DNA from: Thermomonas fusca DSM 15424
Lineage (GTDB): Bacteria > Pseudomonadota > Gammaproteobacteria > Xanthomonadales > Xanthomonadaceae
Direction: 5' to 3'
DNA length: 64,000 bases
NCBI RefSeq assembly: GCF_000423885.1
Contig: NZ_AUIV01000015.1
Location: forward strand, 50,401 to 114,400
The notes under the pieces are model-generated. The model worked only from the letters and a program-made list of their open reading frames with translations, did no database searches and had not been told where the DNA came from. The translations under genes were made by a program, and so were the position numbers. Shown here piece after piece: positions 52,129-60,017 of the stretch (positions are counted from its first letter, which is position 1; every line of letters starts with the position of its first letter).

Positions 52129-53424
52129 TCAGCGCTGGAAACGCTTGCGCAGGCCCATCCAGCAGTCGGGGTAGTCCTGCTGGCGATGCGGCGCGGCCAT
52201 GGCCTGCGCGGTCGGGCGGATCACCGCGCGGGTCTCGAACATGAAGGCCATGGTGCCGTCGATGTAGTCCGGCTGGCTCAGGTCGGCCGTGCTGGCCTTC
52301 TCGAAAGTGGCGGCGTCAGGCCCGTGCCCGGTCATGCAGTTGTGCAGCGAGCAGCCGCCGGGGGCGAAGCCTTCGGCCTTCGCGTCGTACACGCCGTGCA
52401 GCAGGCCCATGAACTCGCTGGCGATGTTGCGGTGGAACCACGGCGGCCGGAACGTGTCGCGCATCGCCAGCACCCGCGGCGCGAAGATCGCGAAGTCCAC
52501 GCTGCTGGTGCCGGGGGTGTCGCTGGGCGAGTGCAGGACCAGGAAGATCGACGGATCCGGGTGGTCGTAGCTGATCGAACCGATCACGTTGAAGCGGCGC
52601 AGGTCGTACCGGTACGGCGCATAGTTGCCGTGCCAGGCCACCACGTCCAGCGGCGAATGGCCGATGTCGCTGCGCCACAGGTGGCCCTGGAACTTGGTCA
52701 GCAGCTCGAACTCGCCCTCCACGTCCTCGAACGCCGCCTGCGGGTATTCGAAGTCGCGCGGGTTGGCCAGGCCGTTGCTGCCGATCGGGCCGAGGTCGGG
52801 CAGCTTGAACAGCGCACCGAAGTTCTCGCAGACATAGCCACGCGCCTGCCCCTCCGGCAGGGCGATGCGGAAGCGGACGCCGCGCGGGATCACCGCGATC
52901 TGCTGCGGCTCCACGTCCAGCACGCCAAGCTCGGTTTCGATGTGCAGGCGCCCCAGCTCCGGCACCAGCATCAGCTCGCCGTCGGCATTGCAGAAGAAGC
53001 GGCCGTCCATGTCGCGGTTGGCCGCGTACAGGTGCAGGCCGACGCCGGTGCCGGCCTCCGGGCCGCCGTTGCCGGCCACGGTGAACAGGCCGTCGATGAA
53101 ATCGACCGCCTGCTCCGGCAGCGGCAGCGGATTCCAGCGCAGCTTTTCCGGCGTCACCGGGCCGCTGCCGAAGTCGTTGTGGAAACCCGCGTGCGCGAAC
53201 GGCTCGAAGCGCCCGTGCACCGCCGCCGGGCGGATCCGGTACAGCCAGCTGCGCCGGTTGGCGTGGCGCGGCGCGGTGAACGCGGTGCCGGTCAGCTGCT
53301 CCGCGTACAGCCCATGCGCCACCTGCTGCGGCGAGTTGCGCCCCACCGGCAGCGCGCCGGGCAGCGCCTCGGTTGCGAATTCATTGCCGAAACCGGTCTG
53401 GTAGCCGTTGCTGTGGATCGCCAT
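52129..53424 (-). CDS. hmgA: Homogentisate 1,2-dioxygenase
   Basis: The 431-residue cupin enzyme has the N-terminus YQTGFGNEFATEALPGALP, the middle QIAVIPRGVRFRIALPEG and the C-terminal metal region PPWFHRNIASEFMGL and SLHNCMTGHGPD. It opens the homogentisate ring with O2 to maleylacetoacetate in tyrosine degradation. It directly follows hppD on the same strand (43-base gap), so both are one operon. Confidence 0.96.
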   Translation of the reverse strand: MAIHSNGYQTGFGNEFATEALPGALPVGRNSPQQVAHGLYAEQLTGTAFTAPRHANRRSWLYRIRPAAVHGRFEPFAHAGFHNDFGSGPVTPEKLRWNPLPLPEQAVDFIDGLFTVAGNGGPEAGTGVGLHLYAANRDMDGRFFCNADGELMLVPELGRLHIETELGVLDVEPQQIAVIPRGVRFRIALPEGQARGYVCENFGALFKLPDLGPIGSNGLANPRDFEYPQAAFEDVEGEFELLTKFQGHLWRSDIGHSPLDVVAWHGNYAPYRYDLRRFNVIGSISYDHPDPSIFLVLHSPSDTPGTSSVDFAIFAPRVLAMRDTFRPPWFHRNIASEFMGLLHGVYDAKAEGFAPGGCSLHNCMTGHGPDAATFEKASTADLSQPDYIDGTMAFMFETRAVIRPTAQAMAAPHRQQDYPDCWMGLRKRFQR

Positions 53425-53467
53425 GGTCTGCTCGCTCAGTGGATGCCCGCCGCGCGGCGGGCGGGGA

Positions 53468-54553
53468 TCACAGCACGCCGCGCTTCATCTGGTCGCGTTC
53501 GATGCTTTCGAACAGCGCCTGGAAGTTGCCTTCACCGAAGCCTTCATTTCCCTTGCGCTGGATGATCTCGAAGAAGATCGGGCCGAACGCGTTCTGGGTG
53601 AAGATCTGCAGCAGCTTGCGCGACTTGGTTTCCATGTCGGCGTCGATCAGGATCGAATTCCTGCGCAGGCGCTCCACGTCCTCGCCGTGGTTGGGCACGC
53701 GCACGTCGATCACGTCGAAATAGGTGTCCGGCGTGTCGAGGAACTTCACCCCGGCCGCATGCATGCGTTCGACCGAGTCGTAGATGTCGTCGGTGAACAG
53801 CGCGATGTGCTGGATGCCCTCGCCTTTGTAGGCGCGCAGGTATTCATTGATCTGGCTCTTGTCGTCGTTGGACTCGTTCAGCGGGATGCGTACCACGCCG
53901 TCCGGCGCGGTCATCGCCTTCGACAACAGGCCGGTCTTGGCGCCCTTGATGTCGAAGTAGCGGATCTCGCGGAAGTTGAACAGCTTCTCGTAGTAGTCCG
54001 ACCACTTCGCCATGTTGCCCACGAACAGGTTGTGGGTGAGGTGGTCGATGAAGGTCAGGCCGAAGCCCTTCGGGTGCTGGTCCACGCCGGGCAGCGGCAC
54101 GTAGTCGGCGTACAGGTCGGTGCGGCCGTCGTCGACCAAGTACAGCATGCAGTCGCCGATGCCCTTGATCGCGGGGGTGACCACCGCGCCGGTCTCCGGC
54201 TTGTGATCGATCTGCGCGCCACCGTTGGCCAACACGTGGGCCAGCACTTTGTCGGTGGGCTCGCGGAAGCGGATCGCAAAGCCGCAAGCGGACGGGCCGT
54301 GCAGGGCGGCGAAGTCGGCGGCAAAGGAATCTTCCGACTCGTTGAGCAGGAAGTTGATCGTGCCCTGCCGGAACAGGGTGATCGCGCGCGCGCGGTGGCG
54401 GGCGACGGCGGAGAAGCCCAGCTGCTCCAGGTAGTCGCGCATGCGCGGGCCCTGCCCGGCCGGGGCGGCGAATTCGACGAATTCGAAGCCGTTGATCCCC
54501 ATCGGGTTGTCGAAGGTGGTCGGCTGCATGCCAAGATTGGGTTGCGCGCTCAT
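53468..54553 (-). CDS. hppD: 4-hydroxyphenylpyruvate dioxygenase
   Basis: The 361-residue enzyme has the Fe(II) facial triad: His in FIDHLTHNLFVG, His in IQHIALFTDDI and Glu in FFEIIQRKG. The C-terminal GFGEGNFQALFESIERDQ is also typical. It converts 4-hydroxyphenylpyruvate to homogentisate. The start was set at the ATG at 54553; the longer open frame runs antisense into the marR gene region. Confidence 0.96.
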   Translation of the reverse strand: MSAQPNLGMQPTTFDNPMGINGFEFVEFAAPAGQGPRMRDYLEQLGFSAVARHRARAITLFRQGTINFLLNESEDSFAADFAALHGPSACGFAIRFREPTDKVLAHVLANGGAQIDHKPETGAVVTPAIKGIGDCMLYLVDDGRTDLYADYVPLPGVDQHPKGFGLTFIDHLTHNLFVGNMAKWSDYYEKLFNFREIRYFDIKGAKTGLLSKAMTAPDGVVRIPLNESNDDKSQINEYLRAYKGEGIQHIALFTDDIYDSVERMHAAGVKFLDTPDTYFDVIDVRVPNHGEDVERLRRNSILIDADMETKSRKLLQIFTQNAFGPIFFEIIQRKGNEGFGEGNFQALFESIERDQMKRGVL

Positions 54554-54586
54554 GCGGGGTGTCCTCAACGCCGGGAATGCGCATTC

Positions 54587-54608
54587 TATGGTTGCACTTG
54601 CAACTATC
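54587..54608. promoter_or_regulatory. Palindromic operator candidate for the MarR regulator
   Basis: The perfect palindrome core GTTGC-ACTT-GCAAC (54591-54604) lies in the 87-base gap between hppD (minus) and marR (plus). Its arms extend with one mismatch on each side. TTGC/GCAA palindromes are typical for MarR-family sites. The position suggests autoregulation and control of hppD-hmgA. Confidence 0.5.
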
Positions 54609-54640
54609 TCAAGTTCCCTCCTCTTTTCCGGCCGCCGCGC

Positions 54641-55114
54641 ATGCCCGACCACGCCAGCCTCGCCCTCGAACGCTTCCTGCCCTACCGGCTCAGCGTGCTC
54701 TCCAATCGCATCAGCGGCTCGATCGCGCGCGAGTATTCGCAGCGCTTCGACCTGGGCGTCACCGAATGGCGGGTGATGGCGGTGCTGGGCCGCAGCCCGG
54801 ACCTGTCGGCCAACCAGGTGGCGCAGCGCACCGCGATGGACAAGGTGGCGGTGAGCCGCGCGGTCGCCAGCTTGCTGGTATCGGGCCGGCTGCTGCGCAG
54901 CTTCGATGACGACGACCGCCGCCGCTCGGTGCTGCGCCTGTCCGAGGCAGGCTACGCGATCTACGACCAGATCGTGCCGCTAGCGCTGGGCTTCGAACGC
55001 CAGCTGCTGGGCGACATGCCGGCGGACGAGCGCGCCCTGCTGTTCCGCCTGCTCGACCGGCTGGACGAGCTGGAACTTCGGGTCGAGGCCACCAGCCAAG
55101 CCGCAGCCGGCTGA
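54641..55114 (+). CDS. MarR-family transcriptional regulator
   Basis: The 157-residue protein has a winged helix: RVMAVLGRSPDLSANQVAQRT, KVAVSRAVASLL (recognition helix) and the wing DDDDRRRSVLRLSEAG. MarR proteins are dimeric repressors released by small ligands. It is divergent from hppD, so control of tyrosine catabolism is likely; the ligand might be a pathway intermediate such as homogentisate or 4-hydroxyphenylpyruvate (inference). Confidence 0.9.
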   Translation: MPDHASLALERFLPYRLSVLSNRISGSIAREYSQRFDLGVTEWRVMAVLGRSPDLSANQVAQRTAMDKVAVSRAVASLLVSGRLLRSFDDDDRRRSVLRLSEAGYAIYDQIVPLALGFERQLLGDMPADERALLFRLLDRLDELELRVEATSQAAAG

Positions 55115-55135
55115 TTTCCACCGGCTGCAAACGCA

Positions 55136-55159
55136 CGCGGCGGCCCTGGGGCCGCCGCG
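55136..55159. terminator. GC hairpin between convergent marR and transporter genes
   Basis: A perfect 10-base stem (55136-55145 with 55150-55159) with a four-base loop lies 20 bases after the marR stop. There is no T-tract, so termination strength is uncertain. Confidence 0.5.
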
Positions 55160-55204
55160 CTTGCATCACCATCCCGCGCCGATGCACGACGCGGGCGGCA
55201 CGCC

Positions 55205-56707
55205 TTACTTCACCCCGTGCATCAGCTTCTGGATCAGCGGCGCGATCAGGAACAGCAGCACGCCGGCGCCAATCAGCACCCAGAACCCGAAGGTGTAGCC
55301 GGCCTGCGCCGAGGCCACGGTCATGCCGGCTTCGCCGCTGACGCTGCTGGCGAAGATGCCGGACAGGTTGTTGCCGATCGCGGTGGACAGGAACCAACCG
55401 CCCATGCCGAAACCGACCAGGCGCATCGGCGCCAGCTTGGTCACCATCGACAGGCCGATCGGCGACAGGCACAGCTCGCCCACCGACTGGATCACGTAAA
55501 CCATGAACAGCGTCCAGAACGGGATCTTCATGGTCTGCGGATCGACCATGCTGGACAGCGCGATCATCAGCAGCAGGAAGGCCAGGCCGTTGAAGATGAT
55601 GCCGAGGCCGAACTTGCGCGGAATCGACGGATTGGCGCGCCCCATGCGGATCCAGATCCAGGCGACCACCGGCGCCAGGGTGATGATGGCCAGCGAGTTG
55701 ACCGACTGGAACCAGCCCACCGGGAAGGTCCAGCCGCCGAAGTCGCGCTCGACGATGTTCTGGGCCAGGAAGTTGAACGAGCTGCCCGCCTGCTCGAAGA
55801 ACATCCAGAACAGCACGTTGAAGGCGAAGATGATCAGCATCGCGATCGCCTTGTCGCGGGCGACGGCGCCGTTGGCGAAGCCCTCGCGCAGGATCAGCAC
55901 GCACAGCACCACGAACAGCGCGGTCAGCAGGATCTGCAGGTTGTTCGCATCGATGGTGAGCAGGAAATAGATCGCCGGGATCGCCACCAACACGCCCACC
56001 GCCACCATCAGTACGCGGCCGAGGCCTTCGCCGCCTTCGACCGGACGACCGATGCCCTGCAGCTGGGCGCGGCCGATCCAGAACCACACCAGGCTGATCA
56101 GCATGCCGATGCCGGAGGCGATGAACACCGCCTTGTAGGCCGGCATCTCCGAGGAGCCGCCGAACATGTTCTCGGCCAGGAAGCCGGTCAGCACCGGCGC
56201 GATCAGTGCACCGGCGTTGATGCCCATGTAGAACAGGGTGAAGCCGGAGTCGCGGCGCTCATCGCCGGTCGAATACAGCTGGCCGACCATGGTCGAGATA
56301 TTGGGCTTGAACAGGCCGTTGCCGGCGATGACCGTGGCCAGGCCCATCTTGAACACCGTCTCGCTGGGCACCGTGATCATGAACAGGCCGGCCGCCATCA
56401 CCACCGCGCCCAGCAGGATCGAACGCTGGTAGCCCAGCACCTTGTCGGCGACGTAACCACCGAACAGCGCCGCCGCGTACACCAGCGCCAGGTAGGCGCC
56501 ATACAGCTTGCTGGCCGAGGCCTCGCCGGAGGAATCTCCGCCGAAGAACTGCGCCACGATGTACAGCGCCAGCGCCCAGCGCATGCCGTAGAAGGCGAAG
56601 CGCTCCCAGAACTCGGTCATGAACAGCATCCACAGCGGACGTGGATGACCCATGACTTGCTTGAATTCCGGAACTGCGCCCGGCGTCGTATCAGCGGCTC
56701 CGCTCAT
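55205..56707 (-). CDS. POT/PTR-family proton-dependent peptide transporter
   Basis: The 500-residue protein has about fourteen membrane helices, the POT motif ExxERFxYYG in the form EFWERFAFYG (about 32-41), FYMGINAGALIAP (PTR2 signature 2) and the second motif FWMFFEQAGSS. POT transporters import di- and tripeptides with protons. The 172-base gap upstream to kynA contains no clear structure. Peptide uptake fits the amino-acid catabolic genes around it. Confidence 0.93.
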   Translation of the reverse strand: MSGAADTTPGAVPEFKQVMGHPRPLWMLFMTEFWERFAFYGMRWALALYIVAQFFGGDSSGEASASKLYGAYLALVYAAALFGGYVADKVLGYQRSILLGAVVMAAGLFMITVPSETVFKMGLATVIAGNGLFKPNISTMVGQLYSTGDERRDSGFTLFYMGINAGALIAPVLTGFLAENMFGGSSEMPAYKAVFIASGIGMLISLVWFWIGRAQLQGIGRPVEGGEGLGRVLMVAVGVLVAIPAIYFLLTIDANNLQILLTALFVVLCVLILREGFANGAVARDKAIAMLIIFAFNVLFWMFFEQAGSSFNFLAQNIVERDFGGWTFPVGWFQSVNSLAIITLAPVVAWIWIRMGRANPSIPRKFGLGIIFNGLAFLLLMIALSSMVDPQTMKIPFWTLFMVYVIQSVGELCLSPIGLSMVTKLAPMRLVGFGMGGWFLSTAIGNNLSGIFASSVSGEAGMTVASAQAGYTFGFWVLIGAGVLLFLIAPLIQKLMHGVK

Positions 56708-56879
56708 GCGGCGTTCCCCCTTGTGTTCTAGCGTTGATTGAGGATGTCGAACCGGCCTGCGATGGGCGCGGAACCGGGCGAGAATGGCCGACAGGCGCAG
56801 GCAACGTCAAACCGTGCGCATTCAGGACATCGTGCTGCAAAGCAGCAAATCACCCCATGCGGGGTGCGTGCGAACGGGC

Positions 56880-57767
56880 TCAGGCGACGCCGTCGCGGCC
56901 CGGCCCGACCGAGGTTCGCACCTCGAACAGCTCGGGGAAGAAGGTCAGGTCGAGCGCACGCTTGAGGAACGACACGCCGCTGGAACCGCCGGTGCCGCGC
57001 TTGAAGCCGATGATCCGCTGCACCGTGCGCATGTGGCGGAAGCGCCACAGTTGGAACTGGGTTTCCAGGTCCACCAAGTCTTCGCACAGCTGGTATTCGC
57101 GCCAGTAGCGGCCGGTGTCCTCGTAGATGCGCTCGAACACCGGCACCAGCGCCGGGTCCAGCACGTGCGGCTGGGTCCAGTCGCGCTGCAGGTGCGCGGC
57201 CGGCACCGCATGGCCCCAGCGGGCGAGATAGCGCAGGAATTCGTCATACAGGCTGGGCGCGCGCAGCACCGCTTCCAGCGCGGCCTGCCCGGCTGGATCG
57301 TGGGCGAACACTTTCAGCATGGCCGCGTTCTTGTTGCCGAGCAGGAACTCCACCGTGCGGTACTGCAGCGACTGGAACCCGGACGACGGCCCCAGCACGT
57401 CGCGGAACTCCATGTATTCCGACGGCGTCAGCGTCTCCAGCACCGACCATTGCGCGGTCAACTGGTCGAGCACGCGCTTGCAGCGCGCGGCCACCTTGCC
57501 GAATTGCCAAACCCGGTCATTGCGCAGGTGCTCCAGCGCCGCGGACAGCTCGTGGATCAGCAGCTTCAGCCACAGCTCGCTGGTCTGATGCTGGACGATG
57601 AACAGCATCTCGTCGTGGTGCGCCGGGTTCGACAGCGGCTGCTGCGCCGACAGCAGGCGATCCAGCCGCAGGTAGCCGCCGTAGGTGATGCGCCCGGCCA
57701 GGTCGGTGTGGATATCGGCTTCGAGGTCGCGCTGATTGGCGCTGGCGGTGTCGTGTTCGCTGCTCAT
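56880..57767 (-). CDS. kynA: Tryptophan 2,3-dioxygenase
   Basis: The 295-residue heme enzyme has QHQTSELWLKLL (distal region), GPSSGFQSLQYR and the C-terminal FRHMRTVQRIIGFKRGTGG with proximal His and substrate carboxylate residues. It opens the indole ring of tryptophan to N-formylkynurenine. No other kynurenine gene is in the window. It is divergent from the 2-oxoacid dehydrogenase operon (132-base gap). Confidence 0.96.
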   Translation of the reverse strand: MSSEHDTASANQRDLEADIHTDLAGRITYGGYLRLDRLLSAQQPLSNPAHHDEMLFIVQHQTSELWLKLLIHELSAALEHLRNDRVWQFGKVAARCKRVLDQLTAQWSVLETLTPSEYMEFRDVLGPSSGFQSLQYRTVEFLLGNKNAAMLKVFAHDPAGQAALEAVLRAPSLYDEFLRYLARWGHAVPAAHLQRDWTQPHVLDPALVPVFERIYEDTGRYWREYQLCEDLVDLETQFQLWRFRHMRTVQRIIGFKRGTGGSSGVSFLKRALDLTFFPELFEVRTSVGPGRDGVA

Positions 57768-57869
57768 CGCGCGATTCTCGCACGCCGTCCTGCAGTGACG
57801 CGCTGACCGCCGTCAAGTGCCTTGCGATGCCGCAGCGCGCAACGGAATGCCAACACATCGCCGGTATCA

Positions 57870-57885
57870 TGGAGCAATTGCTCCA
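57870..57885. promoter_or_regulatory. 16-base perfect palindrome upstream of the dehydrogenase operon
   Basis: TGGAGCAATTGCTCCA reads identically on both strands. It ends 14 bases before the E1-alpha ATG, so it would overlap the 5' leader or promoter. It may be an operator for control of this operon, or for kynA, which is divergent. The regulator is unknown. Confidence 0.45.
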
Positions 57886-57899
57886 ACATCAAGGCAATC

Positions 57900-59009
57900 A
57901 TGACCACTGCCGCCAGCTTCGAAATCGAATACCTGCAATACCTCAAGCCCGATGGCACCCTGGCCGGCCCGCTGCCGCCCGCGGTGGCCGATGCCGCGGC
58001 GCTGCTGCCGCCCGCGGTGGCCGATGCCGCGGCGCTGCTGCCGCTGTTCAAGCAGATGCTGTTCCTGCGCACCTTCGACAGCAAGGCCATTGCCCTGCAG
58101 CGCACCGGCAAGCTGGGCACCTACGCCGCCTGCCTGGGACACGAGGCCACCCACGTCGGCATCGGCGCGTCGATGCAGCCGGAAGACGTGTTCGCACCCA
58201 GCTATCGCGAATACGGCGCGCAGTTCGCCCGCGGCATGCGCCCGCGCGAAGTGCTGATGTACTGGGGCGGCGACGAGCGCGGCAACCTGCTGACGGGCGC
58301 CCCGGCCCACGACTATCCGTGGTGCGTGCCGATCTCCACCCAGATGCTGATGGCCTCCGGCGCCGCGCTGAGCTTCAAGCTGCGCAAGCAGAACCGGGTG
58401 GCGGTGGCGGTCTGCGGCGACGGCGGTTCCTCGAAAACCGACTTCTACGCGGCGGTGAACTCCGCCGGCGCCTACCAGCTGCCGCTGGTGCTGTGCGTGG
58501 TCAACAACGGCTGGGCGATCAGCGTGCCGCGCAAGGCCCAGACCGGCGCCGAGACCCTGGCGCAGAAGGGCCTAGCGGGCGGCCTGCACTGCCTGCAGGT
58601 GGACGGCAACGACCTGGTGGCGGTGCTGGAAGCAATGCGCCGCGCCCATGAGCGCGCGCGCAAGGGCGAAGGCGGCAGCGTGATCGAGTTCATGACCTAT
58701 CGCCTGCACGACCACACCACCGCCGACGACGCCCGCCGCTACCGCGGCGAGGACGAAGTGAAGCAGGCCTGGCTGAAGGAGCCGTTCCTGCGCCTGCGCA
58801 AGTTCCTGACCGATGCCGGGCTGTGGGACGAGGCGCAGGAGAAAGCCTGGATCGAGGAGAGCGGCAAGCGCGTGGACGTGGAAATCAACGCCTATCTGGA
58901 AACCCCGGTGCAGCCGGTGGAAGCGATGTTCGACTACCTCTACGGCGACATGCCGGCCGATGTGCTGGCACAGCGGGAAGCCGCGATCGCGCTGGAGGGC
59001 CGGGCATGA
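57900..59009 (+). CDS. 2-oxoacid (pyruvate/branched-chain) dehydrogenase E1, alpha subunit
   Basis: The 369-residue protein has the TPP motif GDGGSSKTD to VVNN, the RTFDSKAIALQR and GTYAACLGHEATHVG motifs and the phosphorylation-loop-like RLHDHTTADDARRYR. With E1-beta it decarboxylates a 2-oxoacid with thiamine diphosphate. Xanthomonad versions are usually annotated as pyruvate or 2-oxoisovalerate dehydrogenase; specificity is not settled by sequence. An unusual perfect 33-base tandem duplication (57972-58037) repeats LPPAVADAAAL near residue 25. Stop overlaps the E1-beta start. Confidence 0.93.
   Translation: MTTAASFEIEYLQYLKPDGTLAGPLPPAVADAAALLPPAVADAAALLPLFKQMLFLRTFDSKAIALQRTGKLGTYAACLGHEATHVGIGASMQPEDVFAPSYREYGAQFARGMRPREVLMYWGGDERGNLLTGAPAHDYPWCVPISTQMLMASGAALSFKLRKQNRVAVAVCGDGGSSKTDFYAAVNSAGAYQLPLVLCVVNNGWAISVPRKAQTGAETLAQKGLAGGLHCLQVDGNDLVAVLEAMRRAHERARKGEGGSVIEFMTYRLHDHTTADDARRYRGEDEVKQAWLKEPFLRLRKFLTDAGLWDEAQEKAWIEESGKRVDVEINAYLETPVQPVEAMFDYLYGDMPADVLAQREAAIALEGRA
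57972..58037. repeat. Perfect 33-base tandem duplication inside E1-alpha
   Basis: Two identical 33-base units (57972-58004 and 58005-58037) encode LPPAVADAAAL twice. The frame is kept. Perfect identity implies a recent duplication. Confidence 0.95.
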
Positions 59010-60007
59010 GCGCGCAACCCATCACCCCCGCTCCCATCACGCTTATCGAAGCGATCACCCAGGCGCTCGCCTACGAGCTGCGCAGCGACGAATCCGTCGT
59101 GGTGCTGGGCGAGGACGTGGGCGTCAACGGCGGCGTGTTCCGCGCCACCGCCGGCCTGTCCGCGCAGTTCGGCACCGAACGCATCCTCGACACTCCGCTG
59201 GATGAAACCACCATCGCCGGGCTCACCGTCGGCATGGCCAGCCAGGGCATGAAGCCGGTCGCCGAAGCCCAGTTCGACGGCTTCATGTACCCGATGGTCG
59301 ATTTCATCGTTTGCCACGCCGCGCGCATGCGTAACCGCACCCGCGGCCGGCTGACCTGCCCGATGGTGCTGCGGGTGCCGTGGGGCGGTGGCATCCGCGC
59401 GCCTGAACACCACAGTGAAGCCAACGAATCGATCTTCACCAACGTGCCCGGCCTGCGGGTGGTGATGCCCAGCTCCCCGCAGCGCGCCTACGGCCTGCTG
59501 CTGGCCGCGATCCGCGACCCGGACCCGGTCATCTACATGGAGCCCAAGCGCATCTACCGCCAGTACAAGGAACTGGTGCCGGATGACGGCGAGGCGTTGC
59601 CGCTGGACGTGTGTTACGTGCTGCGCGACGGCGCCGACGTGACCCTGGTGACCTGGGGCGCGCAGGTGAAGGAAACCCTGGAGGCCGCCGAGAAGCTGGC
59701 CGCCGAGGGCATCAGCGCCGAGGTCATCGACGTCGCCACGCTGACCCCGCTGGACTTCCCCACCATCGCCGAATCGGTGGCCAAGACCGGCCGCTGCGTG
59801 ATCGTGCACGAGGCCGCCAAGACCGCCGGCTTCGGCGCGGAGATCGCCGCGCGCGTCGCCGAGGAATGCCTGTTCGACCTGCTGGCCCCGGTCGAGCGCG
59901 TGACCGGCTACGACACCCACATCCCGCTGTTCCGCCTCGAGATGAAGTACCTGCCGAGCGTGGACAAGATCGTCGCCGCCGCCAAGCGCGCGATGGCCTA
60001 CTCGTAA
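59006..60007 (+). CDS. 2-oxoacid dehydrogenase E1, beta subunit
   Basis: The 333-residue transketolase-type protein has LGEDVGVNGGVFRAT near the start, GMASQGMKPVAEAQF, and RVPWGGGIRAPEHHSEANES, and a C-terminal transketolase domain. It pairs with E1-alpha to form the alpha2beta2 enzyme. The ATG overlaps the alpha stop (ATGA), ensuring equal expression; the E2 gene follows after 10 bases. Confidence 0.95.
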   Translation: MSAQPITPAPITLIEAITQALAYELRSDESVVVLGEDVGVNGGVFRATAGLSAQFGTERILDTPLDETTIAGLTVGMASQGMKPVAEAQFDGFMYPMVDFIVCHAARMRNRTRGRLTCPMVLRVPWGGGIRAPEHHSEANESIFTNVPGLRVVMPSSPQRAYGLLLAAIRDPDPVIYMEPKRIYRQYKELVPDDGEALPLDVCYVLRDGADVTLVTWGAQVKETLEAAEKLAAEGISAEVIDVATLTPLDFPTIAESVAKTGRCVIVHEAAKTAGFGAEIAARVAEECLFDLLAPVERVTGYDTHIPLFRLEMKYLPSVDKIVAAAKRAMAYS

Positions 60008-60017
60008 AGGACGCCCC

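Noticed and set aside
49482..52244. 920-codon plus-strand frame
   Set aside because: It runs antisense to nhaA and a lipoprotein gene and through the real 51394-52116 gene in another frame; no motif is seen.
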